DNA from: Pseudobutyrivibrio ruminis HUN009
GTDB taxonomy: Bacteria > Bacillota > Clostridia > Lachnospirales > Lachnospiraceae
Length of the DNA stretch: 64,000 bases
Direction: 5' to 3'
Assembly (NCBI RefSeq): GCF_000703005.1
Contig: NZ_JNLH01000001.1
Span: 2,287,001-2,351,000 of the forward strand
Part shown: piece after piece, positions 34,884-42,763 of the stretch
How positions within the stretch are numbered: the first letter of the stretch is position 1
Layout of the letters: each line of letters begins with the position of its first letter
Translations under genes and position numbers: made by a program
Notes under the pieces: generated by a model
Told to the model about the DNA's origin: nothing
The model's input: the letters and a program-made list of their open reading frames with translations, nothing else
Databases searched by the model: none

Positions 34884-35643
34884 TGTCTTTGATTATGTAA
34901 ACAAGAATACTTTTATAAATAGATGTTACCTTTATAAAATACAGATGTCTACATAATGCGTGTAGTGTCTACTTTTACGTTACCACTTCATAACTTCGAT
35001 TCCGCGTGTCAAGTTTCCACTTTCCAAACACGACGTTTTACATTTTCTCTCTTTTGGCGTGTCTTTTCTTCCTCTACCAGACACGCGGATTCTCATTTTT
35101 TCTATTTCCGCGTGTTTTTCTCTCTTCTGTTAGACACGCGTTTTCATTATTTTCACTTTTCCGCGTGCTTTTCACCCTTCTAGAAGACACGCAGATTTTC
35201 ACTTTTCCTACTTTCGCGTGTCGCTGGTCCCTTGCTCCGACACGAAGATTCCTCTATACTCCATTTCTTCGTGTCGAAAATCTCTACCTTCGACACGTAA
35301 ATTACTTAAATACTCTTTTTTTCGTGTCTACATACTCTTTTTTTGACCCGAAAATTCCAGGCTTTATCAATTCTTCGTGTCTTTCCGATCTTTTTCAGAC
35401 ACGAAAATCTCAGGATTTCACAATTCTTCGTGTCTTTCTGCTTTTTTGTAGACACGAAGATTCAGCCTTTTCTATATTCTTCGTGTCCAAGACCCTTCAC
35501 CGGTACTAGTGGCTTTGCCACAGTCCCAGTTTCAAACCTGCTTGACTACCTCATATCAGTCAAAGGAACAGGGTCAAGAGGCGAAGCGCCGAAGGCCTTG
35601 ATGCTGGGCCTTAGACTGATATGCTGTGGCGTTGCAGGTTGAA

Positions 35644-35715
35644 AGAACAAAAAAGGCAATTCTGCCAAAGCCTTAACATTGTGCTATACTAGAAATCCTA
35701 AAGGGAGGAGGCATC
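35644..35715 (+). promoter_or_regulatory. Promoter and ribosome site of the DUF1284 gene
   Basis: CTGCCA (35662-35667), 17 bases, TATACT (35685-35690), then AGGGAGGAGG before the ATG at 35716. Confidence 0.55.
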
Positions 35716-36102
35716 ATGAGCAAAATACTTAGACCACACCATGGAATGTGCTTTCAATTCTATGAGGGAAAGGGATATAGCGAGGATTTCACTGATCATA
35801 TGGGGCGCATCATTTATGAGATGGAGGATGATCCAGCTCAGCTGATTACGCTGAAGGTTGAGACTGATATAGTCTGCAAGAACTGTCCTAATAACGAATC
35901 TGGCATTTGTACTTCACAGGATAAAGTTCGTAAATACGATAATGCTGTGCTAGAGACATGTGGCATAGAAAATGGTACAGAGATGACATACCAGGACTTC
36001 ATTTCAACTGTAAAAACAAAGATAATTGATACTGGTCTCAGAACCAAGATTTGTGGTGACTGCGAATGGAATTACATCTGTGAGAAATCCAATAAAGCAT
36101 AG
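35716..36102 (+). CDS. DUF1284 family protein
   Basis: A 128-residue protein starting with LRPHHGMCFQFYEGKGYS, the mark of DUF1284. Cysteines at CKNCPN, GICTS, CGIENG and CGDCEWNYIC suggest a metal or iron-sulfur site, as proposed for the family; function is not established. Convergent with eno, with five hairpins in between. Confidence 0.88.
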   Translation: MSKILRPHHGMCFQFYEGKGYSEDFTDHMGRIIYEMEDDPAQLITLKVETDIVCKNCPNNESGICTSQDKVRKYDNAVLETCGIENGTEMTYQDFISTVKTKIIDTGLRTKICGDCEWNYICEKSNKA

Positions 36103-36266
36103 ATTTTTGTTTTTCATCAGAAAAACAGAAATCGTAAATACCAAGAAAATAGATTCATCTATTTTCTTGTCCTGCAAAGCAGGATTCTTGCTGACAATTT
36201 CATTTTTCTGTCAGCAAGAAGTCATAATAAAAAGCAGGTTTACTCGAAAGTGAGAAAACCTGCTTT
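36102..36266. repeat. Cluster of five consecutive hairpins
   Basis: 36102-36133 (14 bp, one mismatch), 36143-36168 (12 bp, perfect), 36170-36184 (6 bp), 36185-36220 (12 bp, perfect) and 36231-36266 (11 bp, T-rich on both sides, a normal bidirectional terminator). The sequences differ from one another. Confidence 0.8.
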
Positions 36267-36283
36267 TTTAATGCAAATAGGAA

Positions 36284-37582
36284 TTATTTTACATTGAATG
36301 CCTTGATTCCTGGGTAAACTGCTGCGTCACCGAGTTGCTCTTCAATTCTAAGGAGCTGGTTGTATTTAGCAACACGCTCTGTTCTAGAAGGAGCACCAGT
36401 CTTAATCTGGCATGTGTTCAAAGCTACAGCTAAATCAGCAATTGTTGTATCTTCTGTCTCACCTGAACGGTGTGATGAAATTGCTGTGTAGCCAGCCTTG
36501 TGAGCCATCTTGATAGCCTCAAGTGTCTCTGAAACTGAACCAATCTGATTGAGCTTAATAAGGATTGAGTTACCGCATCCGTTTTCGATACCCTTTGAAA
36601 GACGCTCTGTGTTTGTTACGAAAAGATCATCGCCAACAAGCTGAACCTTATCACCAATCTTGGCTGTCATCTTCTTCCAGCCTTCCCAATCCTCCTCATC
36701 AAGACCATCTTCGATAGAGATAATTGGGTACTTGTCTACAAGTGCTGCCCAGTGATCGATAAGCTCGTCTGTTGTAAAGTCCTTACCTGACTTTGGCTGA
36801 TGATAGAAGCCCTTGCCTTTTTCTGACTTCCACTCGCTAGATGCAGCATCCATAGCAATCATGAAGTCCTTGCCTGGTTCAAAGCCTGCAGCCTTGATAG
36901 CCTTCAAGATAACTTCGATAGCTTCATCATCATTCTTAAGTGAATTAGGAGCGAAACCACCCTCATCACCTACAGCTGTAACATCTCCCATCTCCTTAAG
37001 GATTGCCTTAAGTGCATGGAATACCTCAGCACACCAGCGTAAGCACTCGCTGAATGAAGGAGCTCCAACAGGCATAATCATGAACTCCTGTGTATCAACC
37101 GCGCTATCAGCGTGAGCACCGCCATTCAAAATGTTCATCATTGGAACTGGAAGCTTAGTTCCCTGAATACCACCAAGGAATCTGTAAAGAGGAATATCAA
37201 GCGATGTAGCTGCAGCTCTACAACAAGCAATTGATGTTGCAAGGATTGCGTTTGCACCAAGGTTTGACTTATCCTTTGTGCCATCTGCCTTAATCATAGC
37301 TGCGTCGATTGCATAGATATCAGAAGCATCTAAACCGCAAATTGCATCTGCAATAGGTCCATTGATATTTGCAACTGCCTTAGTAACACCCTTGCCTAAA
37401 TATCTTCCTTTATCGCCGTCACGAAGCTCAAGTGCCTCAAACTCTCCTGTAGATGCACCTGAAGGAGCCATTCCGCGTCCAACTGTTCCATCAACAAGTG
37501 TGACCTCGCATTCAACAGTAGGATTTCCTCTTGAGTCGAGGATTTCTCTACCAATAACCTTTTCAATTTCTAAGTAATCCAT
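36284..37582 (-). CDS. eno: Enolase
   Basis: 2-phosphoglycerate to phosphoenolpyruvate in glycolysis. The 432-residue protein has GREILDSRGNPTVE, the catalytic GDEGGFAP loop, metal ligands in AMDAAS, SIEDGLDEEDW and GDDLFVTN, and the C-terminal SHRSGETEDT. The start at MDYLEIEKV has AAAGGAT upstream. A structured leader lies before it. Confidence 0.97.
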   Translation of the reverse strand: MDYLEIEKVIGREILDSRGNPTVECEVTLVDGTVGRGMAPSGASTGEFEALELRDGDKGRYLGKGVTKAVANINGPIADAICGLDASDIYAIDAAMIKADGTKDKSNLGANAILATSIACCRAAATSLDIPLYRFLGGIQGTKLPVPMMNILNGGAHADSAVDTQEFMIMPVGAPSFSECLRWCAEVFHALKAILKEMGDVTAVGDEGGFAPNSLKNDDEAIEVILKAIKAAGFEPGKDFMIAMDAASSEWKSEKGKGFYHQPKSGKDFTTDELIDHWAALVDKYPIISIEDGLDEEDWEGWKKMTAKIGDKVQLVGDDLFVTNTERLSKGIENGCGNSILIKLNQIGSVSETLEAIKMAHKAGYTAISSHRSGETEDTTIADLAVALNTCQIKTGAPSRTERVAKYNQLLRIEEQLGDAAVYPGIKAFNVK

Positions 37583-37617
37583 ACCTATCCATCCTTTCAC
37601 ATGAATTTGTTTTTTAG

Positions 37618-37732
37618 AACTCCATATTGTTAAGGCAGGTAGCAGCTGCGCTTAACAATACAAAAAGGAGTTCCGCAATGATTTACACATGGTTAGCCTT
37701 TACTAACTACAAGTAGATTAACAGAACTCCTT
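37618..37732 (-). promoter_or_regulatory. Attenuator-like structured leader upstream of enolase
   Basis: In transcript order: segment 1 AAGGAGTTC (37732-37724), an inner hairpin GTTAG/CTAAC, segment 2 GGAACTCCTT (37674-37665) followed by TTTG, a perfect 10-bp hairpin TATTGTTAAG/CTTAACAATA, and segment 3 GGAGTTC (37624-37618). Segment 2 can pair with 1 (terminator-like) or with 3, not both. Known aptamer classes were not recognised. Confidence 0.5.
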
Positions 37733-37837
37733 ATCATATTCAAGGATATTTAGCTCACCTTATTGAGCATTTTTCTCAATAAGAAAAGCAATATTATTTA
37801 GTTACTTTTAAGCTCAAGAATCTCATAATAATCTAGT

Positions 37838-38308
37838 CTAAAAGATTCCCACTACCTCTCCTATATACATCTCGTGCTGAGCTTCATTCTCATAAAACTG
37901 CTTTGCAATTTCAGGAATCATATTATCTGTCTCAAGTCTCTGGCAAATAAGTTTTCTGCAGACAAGAGTAACTTCTGCTTCTGCAAATGTAATTCCATTT
38001 TCAACTTCCTCAGGAGTAAGACCAGATTCATGAACCTTGTCCATATCGCGACCAGATTTTGATCCAAGAACACCCAAAGTCTTTTTGTATTCTTCTGGAT
38101 AAAAGCTAACAGTGAAATAATCGTTGTCTTTCATAAACTCATTTGTGTAGCGTGATGTTCTAACATAAACTGTAGCAACTGGCTTATTCCAAAGAGTTCC
38201 CAGGCCGCCCCAGCTAATTGTCATTGTATTAAATCTATCTTTATCTCCCGCAGTAAGCAATGCCCACTTTTTATCGTACTGCTCAAAAATGTTTGTATTA
38301 AACTCCAT
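37838..38308 (-). CDS. Flavin reductase-like FMN-binding protein
   Basis: A 156-residue protein of the flavin reductase family: NTMTISWGGLGTLWNKPVATVYVR spans residues 27-50, with the later YFTVSFYPEEYKKTL. Likely binds FMN and acts on an unknown partner. AGGAGG lies before the ATG. Confidence 0.87.
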   Translation of the reverse strand: MEFNTNIFEQYDKKWALLTAGDKDRFNTMTISWGGLGTLWNKPVATVYVRTSRYTNEFMKDNDYFTVSFYPEEYKKTLGVLGSKSGRDMDKVHESGLTPEEVENGITFAEAEVTLVCRKLICQRLETDNMIPEIAKQFYENEAQHEMYIGEVVGIF

Positions 38309-38776
38309 AAGTAATTATCCTCCTTTTATTGTACGCAATTAATATAACAATAGTACTGTTTTATTGCTAATAATTCTAGGTGAGAACTGCAATTTTAATA
38401 ATTTCTTTATAATCGCAGTTATTAAATAGGAGTTATGTATCATTTCAAAGATAATGATGTCTTACGCCATTGTAGTTCAAAGTATTTAGCTATTTTACTG
38501 CTTAATCCATAGATATAAATCTATTTTTGAAAATCAAAAGTATTAAAATACATTATATTTAATTTTTAATACCATAATTGCCCTTTAAAGCATATATTCA
38601 AAATGCCCCTAAGTATTAAAATTCAATAATTACTGAATTTAATACCTTAGAGGCATCTTTTCTTCCACATTATTTATTGATTGTATAATAACAAAATCTC
38701 AGCAAGTATTAAAACGAAAAAAATAACAAATTTAATACTTTTGCCCAACAAATCCCAAGAATTCCAAGCAAAAAAC
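38309..38776. other. Gene-free region with three related hairpins
   Basis: 468 bases without a credible gene. It holds the start signals of the flavin reductase gene and hairpins at 38540-38572, 38603-38656 and 38702-38744, all containing TATTAAA/TTTAATA stems. The last one, close to the yqeY stop, probably ends that transcript. The rest is AT-rich with no recognisable motif. Confidence 0.6.
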
Positions 38777-39220
38777 TTATTTGCAAAGCTCAGCAACAAT
38801 CATATTGATGGCTTTTCCGTCTGCCTTGCCCTTAAGAGCTGGCATTACTTCCTTCATGATTGCGCCCTTATTCTTTGAAGCAAGCACCTCTGCGAAGTTT
38901 GCCTGAAGGAATGCGCGAATCTCATCCTCGCTCATCATTGTTGGAGCATACTCTTTGATTACATCATATCTAAACTGGTACTCTTCCTTTAAATCTGTTC
39001 TCTCAGCTGGGCATGTGTCGAGCTGCTCCTTTGCTGTCTTTAATGACTTGAGAATAACCTGATCTACCAAATCATCTGCAATGTTATCTCTAGTGCCAGC
39101 GTCGATAGCGGCCTTCTTTACATCAGAAACCAATGAAGAAATGGCATCTTTTCTTGCCTTATCTCTTGCCTTCATTGCTGCAACCATGTCTTTTTGTAAT
39201 GTTTCAAACTGCATTTTCAT
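38777..39220 (-). CDS. yqeY: GatB/YqeY domain protein
   Basis: A 147-residue YqeY family protein, resembling the C-terminal tRNA-binding tail domain of GatB: MKARDKARKDAISSLVSDVK and the C-terminal KGKADGKAINMIVAELCK. GAGGAGG precedes two possible starts, MKMQF and MQFETL; the second is better spaced. Function unproven. Confidence 0.9.
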   Translation of the reverse strand: MKMQFETLQKDMVAAMKARDKARKDAISSLVSDVKKAAIDAGTRDNIADDLVDQVILKSLKTAKEQLDTCPAERTDLKEEYQFRYDVIKEYAPTMMSEDEIRAFLQANFAEVLASKNKGAIMKEVMPALKGKADGKAINMIVAELCK

Positions 39221-39342
39221 TATCCTCCTCTAATCTATTACCTAGATTATAGTCCTTATCAATGCGTAAATCCATGGCGCAATTACAGAAATCTGATGAA
39301 ACCACCTTGCCATCATCTATTCGGATGATGTGATTGAAAAAA

Positions 39343-39364
39343 AGGCGAGGCCTCAGCCTCGCCT
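39343..39364 (-). terminator. Intrinsic terminator
   Basis: AGGCGAGGC/GCCTCGCCT, loop CTCA, followed by seven T on the minus strand. It overlaps the stop codon of the gene at 39363. Confidence 0.92.
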
Positions 39365-39662
39365 AATCAAAATCCTGTTCTACATCAGCAATAGCGCATT
39401 TGCCACAAACCTGGCCGACGAATTCTTCCATGTAGAAAAACTCGCCATCAAAATAGGAATCAAATTCCTTAATGGCGCCAGCCAACGTAAATGCCTTGCC
39501 GCAATCCTTGCATTTCCTCATAAGTGACATGGCCACTTCGTCATCCTCTACTTCGTAGTCGTCGTGTTCCATGTCGCAGTCTTCATAGCCCTCCAGCTTA
39601 TGAGTAGTTAAATATTCATCCGATGGCTTAAGCTCTCCATCTATCTCTGAAAAAAATCCCAT
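39363..39662 (-). CDS. Small acidic zinc-ribbon-like protein
   Basis: A 99-residue acidic protein with CKDCGK near residue 51 and CGKCA near residue 86, consistent with one zinc site made of two CxxC knuckles. Not recognised beyond that. It is the end of a likely operon with the next two genes, before a strong terminator. Confidence 0.7.
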   Translation of the reverse strand: MGFFSEIDGELKPSDEYLTTHKLEGYEDCDMEHDDYEVEDDEVAMSLMRKCKDCGKAFTLAGAIKEFDSYFDGEFFYMEEFVGQVCGKCAIADVEQDFD

Positions 39663-39685
39663 AAATATTTATATCTCCATTCTTT

Positions 39686-39955
39686 CTACATCCAATTATA
39701 ATCGCCACCGGTGACAGCTAATGAAAGAAGTGCGTCCATACGCTCAACCTCTTCTTCGCCTCTAACAACCTGCAAAAGCTTTGCTGTTTCCTTGACCACT
39801 GGCATTGGCTCATCTGGACCGATTTCCATATCTGGCTCCTTGCCACAGTAAGGACAAACCAAACTAGGACCAACCTGAACTGATAAAAATCTGTTTGCAC
39901 ATTCAGAGCATTCATAAAAGCCTGCTAATTCTGTGCCATCTGGAACATAATACAT
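39686..39955 (-). CDS. Small zinc-ribbon-like protein
   Basis: An 89-residue protein with CSEC (residue 16) and CPYCGK (residue 34), a zinc ribbon, then an acidic linker and a helix. Function unknown. 23 bases before the neighbouring zinc-ribbon gene and 17 after the VOC gene. Confidence 0.72.
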   Translation of the reverse strand: MYYVPDGTELAGFYECSECANRFLSVQVGPSLVCPYCGKEPDMEIGPDEPMPVVKETAKLLQVVRGEEEVERMDALLSLAVTGGDYNWM

Positions 39956-39972
39956 AAAACTATCCTCTCAAT

Positions 39973-40356
39973 CTATTCATGTAATTCTAGTGGTAATCCA
40001 TCTGGATCAAAAAAGAATGTCATTTTTTTATTTGTAAATTCATCAGTCCTGATGGGCTCGCATTCGATTCCAATGGCATTCAATCCATTTACCGTATTTA
40101 CGATATCATCAACTGCAAACGCTAAATGCCTAAGGCCACAAGCTTCTGGATATGATGGTCTTTTAGGCGGATTTTGAGGTGCAAAAATTTCCAGTTCAGT
40201 TGACTCATTTATCCTCAAATCTAACTTCCAATCGTTCTTCTGAGGCCTAAAATTTTCTCTGATGATTTCAAATCCTAGCTTATTAACATAGAAATCCTTG
40301 GACTTTTCATAATCAGAAACGATTATAGCCACATGATGTATAATAGATAAATTCAT
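39973..40356 (-). CDS. VOC (glyoxalase I-like) family protein
   Basis: A 127-residue protein with the two beta-alpha-beta modules of the vicinal oxygen chelate fold: IHHVAIIVSDYEKSKDFYVN and LRHLAFAVDDI. Possible metal ligands are His7/8, Glu (TELEIF), His (LRHLAF) and Glu (LELHE). Close to the SMU1112c type. Substrate unknown. Confidence 0.88.
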   Translation of the reverse strand: MNLSIIHHVAIIVSDYEKSKDFYVNKLGFEIIRENFRPQKNDWKLDLRINESTELEIFAPQNPPKRPSYPEACGLRHLAFAVDDIVNTVNGLNAIGIECEPIRTDEFTNKKMTFFFDPDGLPLELHE

Positions 40357-40407
40357 AATAAACTATTCCTTCTTTAAATTAATAATATAACGATTATATA
40401 CTATCTT

Positions 40408-41145
40408 CTAAAAAATATCTTTCAAAATCCCAAAGGTCTCCCTCACCATATTGTTTGGAAGATACTGGTACTCCGTAAACGCAGCAATGCCTGTCACATC
40501 AGCATCGGTGTAGCGCCTTGCAATCATCACTCCTCTGAATACATGGAAATTGTTTGTGACGATTCCGATTTTCATATCATCAGATACCTCCACCAGATTC
40601 ATTGCATTGCTGATATTTTGATCTGTATCTCGTGACTCACTTTCAACTATTATTCTATCTTCTGATATGCCTTGTTCAATAAGATAAATTTTCCCGCCTT
40701 CACCTTCGGAAATGGATTCGTTGACGCCCTGGCCGCCAGTAACAATTACCTTCGTGTCAGGATTACTATTCAAATAATCAACTGCAGAATCAAGCCTTGC
40801 CTTATATACTACACTTGGTCCCCAGTCTTTCATCTGCGCCCCCAGGACAATAATGTAATCTGCTCCGTTCTCTCCTTTTGAAAAAAACTGAGTGAGGATG
40901 CACCCTTGGCATATGATGAAGATGCCGATGCCAGTGGCTACAATAATTCTGAAAGCAAGTCTTATCGCTTTAGGTACTTTAGGCCATAAGTTTTTCTTGT
41001 CCATCAGATACATAAAGCCGAAAAATATAGCTGCAAAGGCCCATATAATAAATGAAAATGTACCACTTCCCACCATATATACAGCAATTGAATACAATGC
41101 TGAAAGAATGGCTAAAAGAGCATAAACTAATCTTAATTTGCGCAT
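40408..41145 (-). CDS. YdcF/SanA (DUF218) family membrane protein
   Basis: A 245-residue protein: three N-terminal membrane helices (about 5-25, 30-48, 64-86) and a DUF218 domain starting DYIIVLGAQMKDWGPS, with VIVTGGQGVNE, SRDTDQNISNA and VTNNFHVFRG. Family members (ElyC, SanA) act in envelope and cell-wall precursor metabolism. Confidence 0.88.
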   Translation of the reverse strand: MRKLRLVYALLAILSALYSIAVYMVGSGTFSFIIWAFAAIFFGFMYLMDKKNLWPKVPKAIRLAFRIIVATGIGIFIICQGCILTQFFSKGENGADYIIVLGAQMKDWGPSVVYKARLDSAVDYLNSNPDTKVIVTGGQGVNESISEGEGGKIYLIEQGISEDRIIVESESRDTDQNISNAMNLVEVSDDMKIGIVTNNFHVFRGVMIARRYTDADVTGIAAFTEYQYLPNNMVRETFGILKDIF

Positions 41146-41165
41146 TACTCTTTCCCTTTCGTCGA

Positions 41166-41912
41166 TTATGTATTATATATAGTTATCACTCCCCGTAAAA
41201 TCTTTCTAATCTGTTTTTCAGTGGCTATAGGATATACTTCCATAATATGCTCAGCTATAGCTTTTCCAGATTCTGCCGGGTTCATACTATATAAAGATGA
41301 CACATGGTCACGCCCATAGATATTTTCAGGCTTAGTATATATGGCGATAGGCCAGCCATAAGCTTCGCCTATTTTGTTCTTGCGTTGCCTAAAATCACGT
41401 ACTGTAAGATATGTCATCATCTGAAGGTCAGTGATTGTACCATCAAAGCCTTTTTCGCCGCCTTTGCCAAAGCCTGCTTTTTGTTTCAATTCATTAGAAT
41501 ATATTTCATCACAGATTTCTAAAACATCCATAACTTTCTTTTGGCGTCTTGAAGCTTTTTCATCATCCCATAGAGCATCAAAATCATAGCCATCACGCCT
41601 GTAGTTAGCAAAATATGGAAACCATCCCTTTGAAATAAATCCAGCTTTCTTATTGAAAAACTTACCATAGGCAATGTCACCACGACGTGCTATTATTTCT
41701 CTCCATTCCCATGGATCAAGTGTTGGATTGCCACTCCACCAATATTCAGGAACTGTGCGCTCTTCTAGTGAAAATCCGGGAATTTCATTCTTAAATAGAG
41801 GCAGAAATCCGATTTCATTTATATATTCAATTGCTTCATCAACTGTATGTAAACATTCTGGATCATCCCATTCCACTCCATACATTACCCATGTACCATT
41901 TTCATTAGGCAT
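41166..41912 (-). CDS. AlkZ-related protein (tentative)
   Basis: A soluble 248-residue protein. The segment WWSGNPTLDPWEWREIIA (about residues 58-75) and the following FFNKKAGFISKGWFPYF resemble proteins annotated as AlkZ-related, a HTH_42 relative without clear glycosylase residues. The C-terminus (ATEKQIRKILRG) looks like a small helical domain. Function unproven. Confidence 0.6.
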   Translation of the reverse strand: MPNENGTWVMYGVEWDDPECLHTVDEAIEYINEIGFLPLFKNEIPGFSLEERTVPEYWWSGNPTLDPWEWREIIARRGDIAYGKFFNKKAGFISKGWFPYFANYRRDGYDFDALWDDEKASRRQKKVMDVLEICDEIYSNELKQKAGFGKGGEKGFDGTITDLQMMTYLTVRDFRQRKNKIGEAYGWPIAIYTKPENIYGRDHVSSLYSMNPAESGKAIAEHIMEVYPIATEKQIRKILRGVITIYNT

Positions 41913-42021
41913 TTATTTGATATCCCCCATTCTAACCCAATATAATACTTAACTTCCATATGCTTAAAGTTCTTTAACCTTTTTCCAACTCCAGCTCGCC
42001 CAAAAGCCCTAAGGCAGCCAC

Positions 42022-42279
42022 CTACATCAAAAACATAGCTACAAACTGATAGATTACAAAGCCTGATGGAATCAGCGCCAGCGCAGCAGCAATAAGAAGT
42101 ACTATAACTAAGGTTTTCTTTCTCTTAGATTCACTAAGAGGCTTGCCAGTGTTAGCAAGGACAGCACTGCTGATAATAGCTGTGATAGCCAGGCCAATGA
42201 GAAACAGTACAACTCCCACAACTGCAAAGAATGCTGCCATCATCAATAATGTTACTAATACAATTCCAATAAATGCCAT
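42022..42279 (-). CDS. Small two-helix membrane protein
   Basis: 85 residues: long hydrophobic segment at about 3-45, a basic loop (SESKRKK), and a second segment at 57-82. AGGATAAT precedes the ATG. Not recognised. Confidence 0.6.
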   Translation of the reverse strand: MAFIGIVLVTLLMMAAFFAVVGVVLFLIGLAITAIISSAVLANTGKPLSESKRKKTLVIVLLIAAALALIPSGFVIYQFVAMFLM

Positions 42280-42361
42280 AATTATCCTCCACTTTAATAA
42301 ATCATGACTCTATACTATTTCGAGTAAGTAAATAAGTCTTGCTGTTGCCGCTAAACCTAAA

Positions 42362-42415
42362 TGCACTAGTCAACTAAAAGTAGACACTTTGTCTTACTTT
42401 TAGTTGACTAGTGCA
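42362..42415. mobile_element. 54-bp palindromic remnant built of two IS3-type ends
   Basis: The arms (TGCACTAGTCAACTAAAAG onward, 25 and 26 bp) are inverted copies around a three-base centre. The left arm matches the IS left end at 33597-33621 in 23 of 25 bases. No target duplication is evident. It may also work as a terminator for the gene at 42431. Confidence 0.8.
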
Positions 42416-42430
42416 CTTCCATATCCATAT

Positions 42431-42730
42431 TTAAGCTGTCCAAATTCCATCGTTTCCGACTATATAAGCCTCGGCAGGATTTTCAGGATTATAGCAAATT
42501 TCTACTTCATCCAACACCTTTTTTGTTCCTATTACAGGGAAACGTCTTTGTCCAATAGGAATAGGCCCTATTTTTATAGCTTCGCCTTTATATTTTAACT
42601 TTTCTGTGATTTCGTACTCTACGCCATCAATCAAATATGCAACAGTCATTAAGGTGACATGATTGCTTTTACCCCGTACTTCTTTTACTATTCCTATTTC
42701 TTTTTGCGTACATCTTTTCCTATTTACCAT
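42431..42730 (-). CDS. Hypothetical protein
   Basis: A 99-residue beta-rich protein with VGDEVEICYNPENPAEAY-like text (DEVEICYNPENPAEAYI) near the end, as in DUF3592-type domains, but without their membrane segments. Function unknown. Confidence 0.6.
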   Translation of the reverse strand: MVNRKRCTQKEIGIVKEVRGKSNHVTLMTVAYLIDGVEYEITEKLKYKGEAIKIGPIPIGQRRFPVIGTKKVLDEVEICYNPENPAEAYIVGNDGIWTA

Positions 42731-42763
42731 ATTCTTCCCCTGTAAATTGATTACCTTTCTGAA

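Larger units (their letters stand above)
33597..34991 (-). mobile_element. IS3-family insertion sequence, 1395 bp
   Basis: Bounded by TG...CA inverted ends of about 25 bp sharing AAAAGTAGACA (33597-33621 and 34966-34991), and flanked by the direct duplication TAAC (33593-33596, 34992-34995). It encodes OrfA and OrfB on the minus strand. It sits between the two arms of one dyad of the array; removing it and one TAAC gives a normal 36-bp dyad. Confidence 0.9.
33523..35487. repeat. Tandem dyad array, 53-bp period, interrupted by an IS
   Basis: Eleven units, left arms starting at 33523, 33576, 35028, 35080, 35133, 35186, 35239, 35292, 35345, 35398 and 35451. A unit is a 36-bp dyad with outer arms GACACGCG/CGCGTGTC or GACACGAA/TTCGTGTC around a T-rich centre, plus a 17-bp pyrimidine-rich spacer. 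The first six units are of the GCG kind, the last five of the GAA/TAA kind. Spacing is 53 throughout except one 52. Confidence 0.88.
33361..35643. repeat. Palindromic non-coding element with terminal hairpins and dyad array
   Basis: The ends TTCAACCTGC (33361-33370) and GCAGGTTGAA (35634-35643) are inverted copies. Each end folds back on itself into a long hairpin (33361-33479; 35531-35643), then carries a small GTGGC-loop-GCCAC hairpin (33489-33501; 35509-35521), then an array of 53-bp units begins. The two long hairpins pair well but with different inner sequences. Without the inserted IS and its target duplication the element is 884 bp. I find no gene belonging to it; frames across the array are chance. 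Confidence 0.8.

Noticed and set aside
33523..35487. CRISPR array
   Set aside because: Units are inverted dyads whose spacers resemble each other, the arms vary, and no cas gene is near.
35006..35509. Open reading frame of 167 codons (and overlapping ones at 34956-35183 and 35343-35642) across the dyad array
   Set aside because: Follows the 53-bp repeats with Phe/Ser-rich chance translation, no ribosome site, and other frames are equally open.
37618..37732. T-box leader
   Set aside because: No AGGGTGGNACCGCG motif and the downstream gene is enolase.
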